A stretch of 64,000 nucleotides of DNA from the NCBI GenBank assembly GCA_010909165.1, contig MU008162.1, positions 1,984,001 through 2,048,000 on the forward strand, read 5' to 3'. The stretch's first letter is position 1, and every line of letters begins with the position of its first letter. This stretch comes from Anthoceros angustus (Eukaryota; Streptophyta; Anthocerotopsida; Anthocerotales; Anthocerotaceae). The translations under genes were made by a program, and so were the position numbers. Positions 10,573-22,000 of the stretch are shown here, piece after piece. The notes beneath the pieces are model-generated. The model did not search any database and was not told the DNA's origin. It worked only from the letters and a program-made list of their open reading frames with translations.

Positions 10573-13204
10573 TCACTTATCAGTTATCAACGCGAACTTG
10601 CTGGTCTTGGAGAGCCCTTGGCTGTGAAGGGTGTCGTAAGTCTCTGTACACACGATGGCGAAGGTGGACAGGGCGTCGAACACATGGGGCAGCCCAGTCT
10701 GGATGCTCGACAAGGTCACTGAGCGGGTGTCCTGGATGGCCTTGCCCACATTGATATCCTCCTCTTCCAGTCTCTTCCTCAAAGCTTCCACTTGCGCCTT
10801 GCGCTCCACGAAGTAAGGGTTCTCCGGTGGTGACGCCGTCGCCTCCTCCACGATGTCCGACTTCTCATCGGAATCGGATGTGGGAGGGGGAATCCATGGT
10901 TCCACATACTTCTTCTCGTAGTTGTTCAAAGCCAGGATCTTCTTGTCCAGCTCTTTCTCTGTTGCCTCCTTCCGCTTCTGTTGCCGTTGCTCCTCTGCTT
11001 GGATAGCAACAATAGTGCGCACCACTCCGATGAAGCTGGTGATTCCCTCCGAAGCACATGCATATGGAAGGCGGTCCAGAGCCTGCTGCCACTCCTGACA
11101 CAGGGTGAAGACAGGGGCCACACCTGCTTTCGCGGGGAGGCCTGACTGGTCTTTCACCTCTGGTTCTTCCGACACAGCCTGCATCATGCTCAACCTCAGC
11201 CAGCCGTTGAGATTGCTCATGTACTCTTTCTGAGCTGCCATTGCAGTATTGAACGCAGCATGCCATTTCGTCACAGCAGCTTCCAACTCCGCGGTCAGCT
11301 GCCTCTGGTAGCCGTTGGTCAGCTCCAGTGAGCCGGAATCACCCAGGGTCTGAATTTGAAGCACTAGAGCTTTCTGCTTCTGGTGGCACTCCAGCATGTC
11401 CTTCCACATTATCTTCATCCTGAACAACACCACAATATATGTAAATTCAGTCACCGAACCGCAGTTGGCAACTGTTTCGACTTCCGCAAGTTGCCAAGGC
11501 CGGAAGCACATACCCTTCAAGCAGCTCAAGTAACTGTGGATACAATTCCTCATCTCTCAACTCTTGGATTTTCGCCAAAGCCCCATCCACAGCTTGGAAC
11601 GCTACCATCACTCGAGTTTGCAAGCTTTTTATCAGCACCCTTGTCTTTTCCATCACAAGCGGATCCTCCCCCCGGGCTTCCTGATGCCTTGATTGCACCA
11701 CCTTCTTGGCAAGCTCAACCCGGATGATCTCAGCGCCCTACAGAAGGTACAAACAGTTATGATGGGACCGAGTTGCGCGCACGGGAACTGAGACAGTAGA
11801 AATCAGGGCTGAATGATCGCAACCGGATTCAAGTACCTTTACTTCGTCGAAAAGCTTCTTCTCCCAAGCGAACAACCTGTCCAAAGTTGCTGCATGACTG
11901 CCCATCGCCCCACACTCATCATGGGAAAGGCTTTCATCACCTCCACTTTTCACCGACAGCAAAGACTTCGAAGATGCAGATTTGCTGAAGAATGTCAGTG
12001 ACGAGTTGAAGACCCTCGATGAATTTTCAAAATAGCCTGGAATGTAAGCCAGTACACTTATCGGAAAACGTTTCCAAAACACAGCACTCACCCCTCGTGG
12101 ACGCATATACACCGCTCACGAGACTGCGACACAAAATTAACAAGCGAAACCACAAAATGCACCACAGAACTTTCAAATCCGTATAAGCCCCAAGGTCTGC
12201 AATCCCCCGGTCTCGTGCAAGAAGGCCACTCCACGTGAGAGAAACGTCTTGATGAGCTCAGCTACACATCCATCTCATGAAAAGACTAGGTGGGAAGCAA
12301 AAGGAGTACCTTTGTTCTGTGCAAAATTGGAGAGGTAATGCACTTTGCGTGTCTCCAACATACGACTCATTTGATCACCACATCCGGCAGCTCTTGAGAA
12401 GAGTTCATCCACCTCCTTGAGGACTCCAACCAGGTCTCTTCCGTTGGACGACACCACCATAGCGAGGTCCCTGTTTTCCGGAGACTCAACGGCCGTCTCC
12501 GGGGCCTTCTCAACGACCTTCTCAACGACCTTCTCCACGGGCTGCCGAACCTCCTCCTTGGCCACGGCACCCGATTCTTCGGGCAGAGTAGGTGGAACCG
12601 ATTCCCCATCCGCCTTATCCCTAACATCAGAGTCCGACTCCCGCATTTGCTTCAATTTCCGCTGCTCCTGCAAATGGAAAGGGGGTGCCGGTGGACGAAA
12701 GGGATCCAAAAATGCCTGCCAGCTACTACGCGCGGTGGTAGGTGGAGGAGGTGGCCTGCCAACGTGGGGAGCACTCTCCCAGCTTTCTTGGGAACCAGGT
12801 TTGGGAGAAGCAAGAAGACTAGCTTTGGACGCACCCTTGGACTTCTTCGCGGGGGAAGCAGACGGGAGAATGCTGGTCCCCTTCCGGGACAAATCAGCGG
12901 AGGGAGGAGGAGACATGGGAGGAGAGCTAGGCGGCGAAGGGAAAGCTGGAGGAGAGGAAGGAGCCAACGAAAGAACATCCACTGACGCGGGAGTTGCTGG
13001 TACCTGGCTGGCATCTTGCCCTTCTTCTCCTCCTTGCGCAAATCGGCGCACAGCAACTCCCGTACTTTGCAGCGCCTGGAGATACTGGATATGCGCCACG
13101 GCGAAGGCATGTCGAGCCGTCACAGCCTGCTTCATAAACCTCTTCCTCGCCTTGCATCGTGCCACAGTCTCCTCATTCTCCACTTTGGAGCTCACACACC
13201 CCAT
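10573..13204 (-). CDS. DUF630/DUF632 protein (NRG2/ROH1-like, bZIP-domain-like family)
   Basis: The exons are 13204-12310, 12036-11837, 11737-11514 and 11419-10573. All junctions are GT-AG and in phase, and the product is 721 residues. The start was set at MGCVSSK, not at an in-frame Met nine codons upstream, because the family begins with this N-myristoylation and palmitoylation signal. DUF630 covers about residues 1-60 (RCKARKRFMKQAVTARHAFA). A Pro/Ser-rich linker follows (about 65-240). DUF632 runs from about residue 270 to near the end, with HYLSNFAQNKG, GSHAATLDRLFAWEKKLFDE, LRDEELYPQLLELLEG and MWKDMLECH. Family members act in nitrate signalling (NRG2) or at the cell periphery, and the exact role here is unknown. 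Exon 1 is GC-rich. Confidence 0.92.
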
Positions 13205-15059
13205 GGATGCCGCTGCGGCAAGCGAAGGCACAGCCTCTTCCCCCCTCCCCGCAAAGACGCAACGTCCCTCCCGGATTTCGGCACCAGCAAAACCTCACCA
13301 CTAGCCGCCTCCGCGCATTCCCTCCCCGACACCACACACCAGCCTACCCGTCCAACACGCAATCAATCCCCCTCCCGCACCTCACAATTCCGCTCCCTTC
13401 CTCACACCGCAAACACACAAACAAACCGACACGCAAACAAAACCAAGGGGAAGAAGAAGATCTTGAACCTCAACACCTCCCCAATCACTCCCGCACACAA
13501 TGCAGCCCCGTACTCTACCTTTCCCTCACCACACACCACACTCCTCCCTAACAATTCCGCACACCGCAAGCTCAAATTTGGAACCCTGCCGGCCTCCGAT
13601 CCCGCTCCCGCCAATCTTTTTTACGAAATTTTCACACCATCAGGCCCCGGAGTCCGCACATCCAGCTCCTCCCGCTCAGTCCAGAATCTTTCGCACCGCT
13701 CCAGCCACACGCATTCCTCAAATTGGAGCCCGCACACACGAAAGAAGCCTCCGCTGCAAGAGCGCAGCAGGCTCGCACGCCGCACGCCGCACAGCGCCCG
13801 CGCCCGCGCCCGATCCTCTGCGCCAAGAAGACTCGCGCGAAAAGCGGGACGAGACGTCTCGGCAGCGGGTGGCAGGGGAGCGGCTGCGGCAGCGGCAGGA
13901 GCAGCCAATCTTGCTTGCGCGGCGTCGGCTTCGGCAGGGCGGGAGCTTCACCACGGCGCAGGCCAGACAGCTAGCTGTTAGGCGTCGTCGTAGAAGAAGG
14001 GCAGGCGGGGCCGGGCCTGGCGTGGCGTGGGCTGGCCTCGAGAGCTGCGGAGTGGAGCTGCCACAGGCCGAGACTAGAGAGAGAGTGGCGAAACAATGAT
14101 AAAGTAATGCGCTGTGCAGACACAGGCGGCTGCTGTTCCACTTTCCAGTTCAGCACAGCGCAGCGCCGAGGGATCTTGGTTTGTTCTATCCGCTCTTCCG
14201 CCATTTATTGGAAACCATGTTTACGTTTAACCCAACCACTGGTCATCCCCACAACCCACTGCTCCGTTCCTCTACGCTCGCAGCCTCTCATTAAATTTTC
14301 CCCCACGGTGCGGTCGAGATTCGATCCCTCGACCTGCCTGTCCGACAGCTGCGTCCCAACCAACCGGCTGGTTCTGCAGGGCAGGAAAAAGCTTTCCCCA
14401 CTCCAGTCGCCATGATGGCGACTTGACCGGCCCAGCCGGGGCGGGACAGGCGGCACCGGCAGGTGTGCGGAGCTGCTTGGCGCATTGGGGCGCGCCCATC
14501 ATGTGACAACGGTCGTCGGTTATGAGCTTGAAAGTGGGTGTATCGCCGGGGCGCCGGCGAATCCCCGGTCGCCTTAAGCGCCGTTGAAGACTTGGAACGT
14601 CTCTCGTACTGGGGCTGCCGGGCCACTAAAGCCCATGGCAGGCTCGTACCGGAGGCGATTTAAGACGTTTCGCCGCTGATGCGCTCGCCATTGGAATTTG
14701 GTGTTGAGCACGAGGATTTAGGGTGTAGCGCTCATAATGCTGGGCGGGCCCCCCGCCGGCTAAATGTCGGAGCCTAATTAAGTATGTATATTGTGCCTCA
14801 TCCCTCATCGCGATCAATGTCCTGCTATTTAGGGCGGCGGCTGTCGCCCGCGCAACGGTCGCCTGCCATTTTGTTTTCCAGCTTTCTCCAATTCTGGACA
14901 TCCGGAAGTTCTGGTCACACTGGACGCCTACGATTCCCACGTATCTACGTACCACACAGCAAGAGTTCCCAGGGCGTCGTGTTCATGGCCATCGGGACTA
15001 CGATTTAGAACGTATATTATAAATTGTGTTCCGAACATCAGAATTCCACACTCTTGTTG
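13205..15059. other. Promoter side of the DUF632 gene and unassigned GC-rich DNA
   Basis: 13205-14100 is C-rich on the + strand, then GC-rich with runs such as GGCAGCGGCAGGAG, as expected for a 5' UTR and promoter of the - strand gene. 14100-15050 has no coding sense on either strand. A short hairpin-like GGTCGAGATTCGATCCCTCG (14311-14330) recalls a tRNA T-arm but no tRNA can be folded around it. Confidence 0.4.
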
Positions 15060-15255
15060 TGGGAAAAGAAGACTTTATTATAAAAAAGAGATGAAAAAAT
15101 TCATCTACCCGAGAAAAACCCAACAAAGGGCACCATGCCATGGGATCTAGCTCCCACGATCACGCATTTCAAAATTACCAATCGCCCGAAGAACTTCGTG
15201 GTCAGGGATGTAACAAGGCTTACCACCGGTGTCGAAGAAGTTGCATCTCCCGGGC
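15060..15255 (-). mobile_element. Retroelement 3' tail, copy 4 (reverse strand)
   Basis: Read on the - strand this segment matches 4560-4785 nearly base for base: GGAGATGCA(A/G)CTTCTTC, ACACCGGTGGTAAG, CATCCCTGACCACGAAGTTC, then the GGGTTTTTC and TTATAATAAAGTCTTCTTTTCC end. The common end point on both strands shows the real 3' terminus of the element. Confidence 0.75.
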
Positions 15256-15589
15256 TCGGTGTGTTCTGTTGTGGGTAGGCTTGTAAATATGGTCTAACCC
15301 ATTCTACTCTTTTACTTCAGAGTTCAGATATTAGAATATGTGTATTATTCTTCCAGTTAATCTAACTTTGACTTCTATAATCTTCCTCCATCATATTATG
15401 TTGATTATCCACCACATGGACTACCAATGTTCATGATCTAGCATGGGAAACGACGTTTGAAGCTCATCTCGTATGAGTTCAGGTTTTTGCCTCATGATTT
15501 TTGTACATCTTTGCTTTGCATCGTTACTGCTATGGTCATCATTTGCAAGACGGAAGCTCATATTCTTGCCAGTATTGTGTCCCATGCCC

Positions 15590-16110
15590 TTTCAGTAATA
15601 TATTCTCGGAGGTGGTGGAGGGTAGTGGAGGTTCGTGCATAGTATCGATGTCCCTTGACCGTTTCAAAATATGTATATTCTCACAAGTGGTGTTAGGTAG
15701 TGAAGGTTTATGCAGTGTCCTATGACCTTGCGTACATATATTCTTCTAAGTGGAGGTTTATGCTCCGGCTTGGTGTCCTATGACCTTGGAGAGAAGTGGT
15801 GTCAGGTAGTGGTTTGCGTGGTAGGTGATGGAATATCAAGCCGTTTGATAGTGCGCGGCGGCCTTCCTCGTGCGAGGTCTAAAGGGCGAGATTCTCCTTG
15901 TTGATAATGATAATGATAATGATGGTAGGTGACGCTGCACAGTAATAAAGATAAGTACGATAAGACGTGTGGTGGTAGGTGATGTGGCAAGTAATAGAGG
16001 TTAGTACCGCAAGACTTGTGGTGGTAGGTGATGTGCCAAGTAATAGATGCAAGTGCTGTAAGACACAAGTGTGATGGAATGTGATACATGAGTAATAGAG
16101 GTAATTAATT
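15590..16110. repeat. Degenerate tandem repeats with dispersed repeat end
   Basis: 15600-15800 has three loose copies around AGTGGAGGTTTATGCA and TCCTATGACCTTG. 15850-15930 is the relative of 3746-3835 (GGTCTAAAGGGCGAGATTCTC, then GATAATGATAATGATAATGATGG). 15925-16105 has about four 48-52 bp units with GGTAGGTGATGTG(G/C)CAAGTAATAGA. Confidence 0.65.
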
Positions 16111-16299
16111 GAAGTTTGTTCTAGAACACGATTGTCGTCTCTCCACAAAGACCACAAAAGAAAAGGGAAAGTTGGTTGGTCCCCGCTATGTTGGGGTGCG
16201 CTGATTTCCCTCGTGTGAGACGGAACATGCATGAGATCTTCAATGACTTGAGTTAGTCTCTAATGCTTCAATCAATTTGAAATTTTACACACCATCCTC

Positions 16300-16645
16300 G
16301 CCTTTAAAGCTTTGGTGTAGGAAAAACAAGCTACATACTTACAATTTTGACATTATGTCATGAATGAGATTCCAACCTAAAGCTTTGGTGTAGGAAAAAC
16401 AAGCTACTTACAATTTTGACATTATGTTATGAATGAGATTCAAATCCATGTCCTACCCTATTTTCAGATATAAAGCTTTTGTAAAGCTTCATTGCTGGGA
16501 CAACATGTTACAATTTTTGTCCAGTGCTGAATTCATACTATGTCAAGAATAGAATATGAACTCATGCCCCTTGGGACCACTTCTCTAGTGTGTAATGTTG
16601 TGAACTGGCATCTTAACCAACTCTACCATCTTGACCTCATTGCCT
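16300..16645 (-). mobile_element. tRNA-derived SINE-like element with duplicated tail
   Basis: On the - strand TGGTAGAGTTGGTTAAGATG (about 16630-16611) resembles a Pol III A box, and GGCATGAGTTCATATTC (about 16570-16554) a B box about 45 nt further on, the layout of plant SINEs. The sequence after the B box (CATAGTATG, AAAATTGTAAC, AAAGCTTTA) is echoed twice more at 16448-16378 and 16377-16304. Those two are 74-bp tandem copies sharing AAAGCTTTGGTGTAGGAAAA, and each carries a GAATCTCATTCAT-like B-box remnant. Anticodon-arm structure is not recoverable. Confidence 0.4.
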
Positions 16646-17016
16646 TGGAACGCAATGCTCATGTTTTAAAATGATCACCTTAATAACAATGTAACTCATC
16701 CCAAACTTAATTTGGATTTCTTTTGTACTTGTTCTAGACCACTTAGAATCTATTTTCCATAAAACATGATATGCGATACAAGAGATTTTCTTTTCATAAG
16801 GAAATCGATGTTTTGGAGGATATTTTTACATAGATGTCTTGGTAAGTATACAAGCACAAATTTACTATTTTTTAGTTTATCAAAGAACTTTATTTATTCC
16901 TCGAAAACGGTTCTCTCACATTTCGGTTGCTACCAAAATAATCAATTTTTTATTTGAAATTTTTATTTAACTTTCAGATAAAAATAACTACTTACTTATT
17001 TGAAAAGCTTTACTTG

Positions 17017-17115
17017 ATTTTCACCTTGTAGTATTGAAAGGGATTTTCACCTTGTAGTATTGAAAGGGATTTTCACCTTGTATTATTGAAAGGGATTTTC
17101 ACCTTGTAGTATTTA
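17017..17115. repeat. 26-bp tandem repeat, about 4 copies
   Basis: GATTTTCACCTTGTAGTATT followed by GAAAGG recurs at 17017, 17043, 17069 and 17095 with one base variant. The rest of 16646-17515 is AT-rich and holds nothing else recognisable. Confidence 0.9.
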
Positions 17116-17515
17116 TGGTAAGAATTACATTTTATAACAACAATGTTTTGAGTGTTTTGGAGTTGATAAATGCTCACAAGATAAACCACACTCACTTATA
17201 GATTATTGTGATAATGTTCATACATTGTAAGGAATTTTTATTGTGTTTTATTGCAAGGCTGGATTCGATGTAAAATGAATGACTACCAAGGTAAAATAAG
17301 TAAGTGTTATGGTTTATGAATCACCTACTTATATCTATGAGAGATTCCTCGTAAATCGCTCTATGCTGCACATAACATGCATTGTGGGCACATAACATAG
17401 AACTTTTCATAGATATATGTGCAAAAAGATTCCACAAGGTCTTTTAGACTATAAATACATTCAAGCAAGTCTTAAGTCTACGCTAACTTGACTCCTTTCT
17501 AGCTCTTTTGCAAAC

Positions 17516-18190
17516 ATGTTATCACCAAATTTGTGGGCCTCAGGTAAGAAAATCTACTTGTATAACTATGTGAAAGTTATAGGTATAAGTCAGGCATTGT
17601 CCACATACAAGAATGTCACTTTTCTTTAAGGTTAACTAAATTAATGTATCATTTGTGTACTTTCAGATTTCAAATACAAACATGTCGCAAAACATAAAAA
17701 ATGCTCGAGTTTCAATATATTGAGTTTTTCTATTATATTTTATCTAATTGCAGGAGTTATAGTTGCTTTTGGCCGTATAGATGAAAATTTCTTTCCATGG
17801 ACGGGATTGCCAGGGCAAGGCAAATCTGAAATTTCTCCTGACATCACTTTTCTTTCTTGTGATTGTAGCGGTGATACTTTTCCTAATTACATAGTGGAGA
17901 CATTGAATATTAAGATACAAGAAACTGTGGTAGAAGCAAGCAAAAGATTTGCAAGCAATCGTCCTTACATTTTTATCTATGATCTTCCCATTTATAACGG
18001 TCCCAATCACTTGAATATTTCAGCCAATTGTATAGCTGGAAGAACACCCACTATGATGGAAAAGCATCAATGTCGCTCTTGTCTAAATTTTGTGAGTGAA
18101 CGACTTCTAAATGTTTGTGTCCCATCAACTACGGGTAATTACCGAGTTGCAGATTGTGATATTCAATACACGTTTTCTGTAAGAGTCTAA
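17516..18190 (+). CDS. Small Cys-rich DUF26/Gnk2-like protein
   Basis: The proposed exons are 17516-17543 and 17754-18190 (intron 17544-17753, CAG|GTAAG to TTGCAG). The product is 154 residues. An in-frame TGA at 17489 lies upstream of the first ATG. The body has seven cysteines, with SCDCSGD near residue 40, an NCIAG cysteine, then QCRSC and late NVCV and DCDI cysteines. QCRSC matches the C-X2-C of the DUF26 (Gnk2, stress-antifungal) domain, but the preceding cysteine is 13 residues away instead of the usual 8. DUF26 proteins are secreted or are ectodomains of CRKs. There is no kinase or transmembrane part here and the predicted signal peptide is weak, so exon 1 may be wrong. Codon use is AT-rich. 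The assignment is tentative. Confidence 0.45.
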
Positions 18191-19018
18191 ATCTAGACAT
18201 GTGATACTCCTGACTTTAAACTTTTATTGATATAATAATCATCATTAAATATATTAAATATAAATATAGTTTTATACACGAAATAGAGGTGGATTTTACG
18301 AATTACAGGAGCAGGACGTGGCTCACGTTTTTGTCACGTTGTACTATGAAATAATTTATTTATAAATAAATAAATAATTTAAATTTCTATTTAAGATCTC
18401 CTGTAGAATATATCTTATAGGTATTGATTTCCTCCCCCTACAATGGTGGACGAAAAATAGTGCAACGTAATTAGAGGATCATGATCTCTAACAAATGTTG
18501 TTTCGTCAGATGAAATTTTGGATGTACGTGTTATGCGAGACACGAGCACAATCCTGCATCACAATTGAGTTCAAACGAGAAGAGGAAGGAAAGGAAGGAG
18601 AACAATGGAACGTCTGCAGTCTGCACGCATGTACAATGTCGTATCCACCTTCAGGCCCACCTTCATCACCAGCTTGTTTTTCGTCTCCTTGCATAGACTA
18701 TTTCCGATTTCTGTCCGAGAAAGGTCGGCTACAGTACATGCCAATGCATGCTGGAGTTGCTTCTTTGTCAACACCCCCGGCGTCTTGATGACCATGACGA
18801 GGAAAGCTGCTTTAACGAGGCACTCGAAATGTTGCCTTTTACTGGATGTGCAAATGGAGCTGGTTCTGGAAGCTCCAATGATGTCACCCATGCCTCCAGA
18901 CGAGAACAAAGTGGAGTTGTGAAGGAAAATGTGCTTGCGGATCAGTCAGGGCAGCTAAGGCAAACACCACATCTGAATTTGCGGAAGTCGGGGAGCTTCC
19001 TCTTACTCCCTCGGGCCC
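18191..19018. other. Upstream region of the PPR gene
   Basis: 18191-18490 is AT-rich. From about 18530 the composition becomes balanced and open frames appear without recognisable content, so this is probably 5' UTR or an upstream extension of the PPR transcript. No separate gene is supported. Confidence 0.4.
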
Positions 19019-22000
19019 ATGGCTGTGCGGAGCCGGCTGACAGGTGTCGGAAGAGCTCCTGCTCACCTGACTTTAAGGAAGCAACTGCTAACAAAGAAGC
19101 AAGCTGCGAGGAGCAGCAGCAATGCAAGAAAGCCAGCTCGTCCAAGAGGCTTGCCTGGAGATGGATCTCGCAGCCAGGGTTTACAGCGCCAAGAGCTCTT
19201 GTGGCGACTGTTTTTCCGGGACCCTATGCTTTGGTGGGATAACAGGCAAGACAAGAAGAGCGACCGGTCGCCTGATTTCAGGCATAGGGAGTCGCAGGAG
19301 GTCCTCTGGCTGAACAGCGTGCATAAGCCGCCGTGGGTGGATGCGCAACTGGCAGCTGTGGATATGGAGATGGGGCGTGGTGCTTCGAATTCCAACTGGA
19401 GCGTGCCGGGTGAATCTGACTATGCCTGGCCTGCAGGGTACGAAAGTGGTGTGACGGCTGAAATCGTGAGCCAGCTATGTGATGAGGGCCGTGTCACTGA
19501 AGCTGTTGATGCTCTGGGAGTTCTGGTGCAGAGAGAGTTTTGTGTCTCAAAGTCTCTCTTCTATCATGTGTTGAAGCAATGTGAAGTGAAGAAGAATCTT
19601 GGTCTTGGTCGCCGTGTGCATGCTTTCACGGTGAAACAGGGGTACGAGTCGGACACGTTTCTGTGCAACCACATTCTGCGGATGTATGCTTCTCATGGGA
19701 GGTTGCAAGACGCCATGGATGTGTTCAGCTTGATTGCTGAACCAGATGCATTTATGTGGTCTTCTATAATTTCTGCGCATGTTAAACTGGGGAATGACAA
19801 GGAAGCCATAAAACTGTATCATCGGATGCAAGGGTCCAGTGTGAAGCCAGATGGCCATGTATTTGTGGCAGCACTGCAGGCTTGCGCAAGGGGGTCAGAC
19901 TTGAAAACTGGTCAGCAGGTGCATGCAGATGTGTTGGCCAGTGGGGTTGAGCCTCATCTAATTGTTTGTAATGGTCTGGTGGACATGTATGCAAAGTGTG
20001 GGAGATTGGAGGATGGAAAGCGTGTGTTTGATGGACTTCGTCAAAAAGATGTGGTGACGTGGAATACCATGATAGCAGGGTATTCCCAGCAGGGGATGGG
20101 GCAGGAGGCACTTCGTCTCTACAGTGATATGCAAGATGATGGCGTCATCTCCCCCAATTCTGTGACATTCGTGTGCCTCCTTCAGGCATGCGCAAGTGTG
20201 GGCACCCTAGCTTTGGACAAGGGGAAGCAGCTGCATGTGGAGATTGGAGAGCAAGGACACCAAGTTGATGTGTATGTGGCTAACAGTTTGGTAAACATGT
20301 ATGCGAAGTGTGGCAGCCTGGAGGATGCCCAGAGAGTGTTCGACGGACTTGGTCAAAAAGATGTGGTGGCGTGGACAGCTCTAATTGCAGGGTATTCCCA
20401 GCAGGGCATGCCCCAGGAAGCCCTTCGTCTGTACAGTGTTATGCAAGTAGAAGGCATGGCTGTTCCTGATCCCGTGACATTTGTGTGCCTCTTGCAGGCA
20501 TGTGCAAGTGTGGGGACCCTGGCGTTGGAGGAGGGGAAGCAGCTTCATGCACAAATCAGAGAACGAGGACATCAAGCTCATGTGTTCGTAGCCAACAGTT
20601 TGGTAAACATGTATGCAAAGTGTGGCAGCTTGGAAGATGCTCACAGTGTGTTTGATGGACTTCATCAAAAAGATGTCGTGACATGGACTGTGCTAATAGC
20701 GGGGTATTCCCAGCAGGGCATGGGCCAGGAAGCCCTTCGTGTCTACAGTGCTATGCTAGAAGAAGGCATAGCTGTACCCAATTCGGTGACGTTTGGGTGC
20801 CTTCTACAGGCATGTGCAAGTGTAGGCACGCCAGCACTGGCGATGGGGATTCGGCTTCATGAGCAAATTAGAGAACGAGGAGATCAGGCTGATAGTTTTG
20901 TAGCCAGCAGTTTGGTGAATATGTATGCAAAATGTGGCAGCTTGGAAGACGCTCAAATAGTGTTCGCCCAATTGTGTGAGAAAGATGTGGTGACCTGGAA
21001 TGCCATGATAGCAGCATGTACACAGCAGGGAATGGGTCAGGAAGCCCTTCAACTCCATCGTGCCATGCAAGAAGAAGGCATTGTTGTACCCAATTCTGCG
21101 ACATTCGTGTACCTCCTTCAGGCATGTGCAAGTGTGGGCACCGGAGCATTGGAAAAGGGTAAGCAGCTTCATGTTCAAGTTAGAGAACAAGGGCTCCAAC
21201 CTGATGGTTTTATAGGCAACAGTTTGGTGAACATGTACGCAAAGTGTGGAAGCTTAGAAGATGCTCAGAGATTGTTTGATGGACTTGAGCACAAAGATGT
21301 TGTAACCTGGACTTCTCTAATTGGAGGATATTCCCAGCATGGCATGTTCCATGAAGCCCTTCGTCTGTACGATGCAATGCAAGACGAAGGCACAGCTCTA
21401 CCCAATGCTGTGACGTTTGTGTGCCTGCTGCAGGCATGCGCAAGTGTGGGCACCATGGCATTGGAGAAGGGGAAGCAGCTTCATAGACAGCTCAACGACC
21501 AAGCACATCAAGCTGATGGGTTTGTGGCCAGCAGTTTGGTAAACATGTATGTAAAGTGTGGCAGCCTAGAGGATGCTCAAAGAGTATTTGATGGACTTGG
21601 CCACAAGGATGTGGTTACGTGGAATGCTTTAATTGCAGGATATTCCCAGGAGGGCATGGGACAAGAAGCAATTCGTCTCTACAGTGATATGCAAGAAGTT
21701 GGCCTTGCTGTACCCAATTCAGTGACATTTGTATGCCTTTTACAGGCATGTGCAGTTGTGGGGACCTCAGCTTTGGAGAAGGGCGTGCAGCTCCATGTGC
21801 AAATTGAAGAACAAGGAATTCAAGCAGATGTGTTTGTGGCCAATAGTTTGGTAAACATGTATGCAAAGTGCGGCAGCCTAGAGGATGCTCAGAAAGTATT
21901 TGACGAACTTGGTCAGAAAGATGTGGTGACGTGGAATGCCATGATAGCAGGTTATTCCCAGCAGGGCATGGGCCAGGAAGCCCTTCGTCTTTACAGTGCT

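Noticed and set aside
12417-13304. Open + strand frames across exon 1 of the DUF630/DUF632 gene
   Set aside because: They arise from GC-rich antisense sequence; the - strand gene has four in-phase exons with family motifs.
13016-14099. Long + strand frames with Ser/Pro/Arg/His-rich products
   Set aside because: Composition-driven, with no motif, and overlapping the promoter and 5' UTR of the - strand gene.
14305-14335. T-arm-like GGTCGAGATTCGATCCCTCG as a tRNA gene
   Set aside because: No D-arm, anticodon arm or acceptor stem can be placed around it on either strand.
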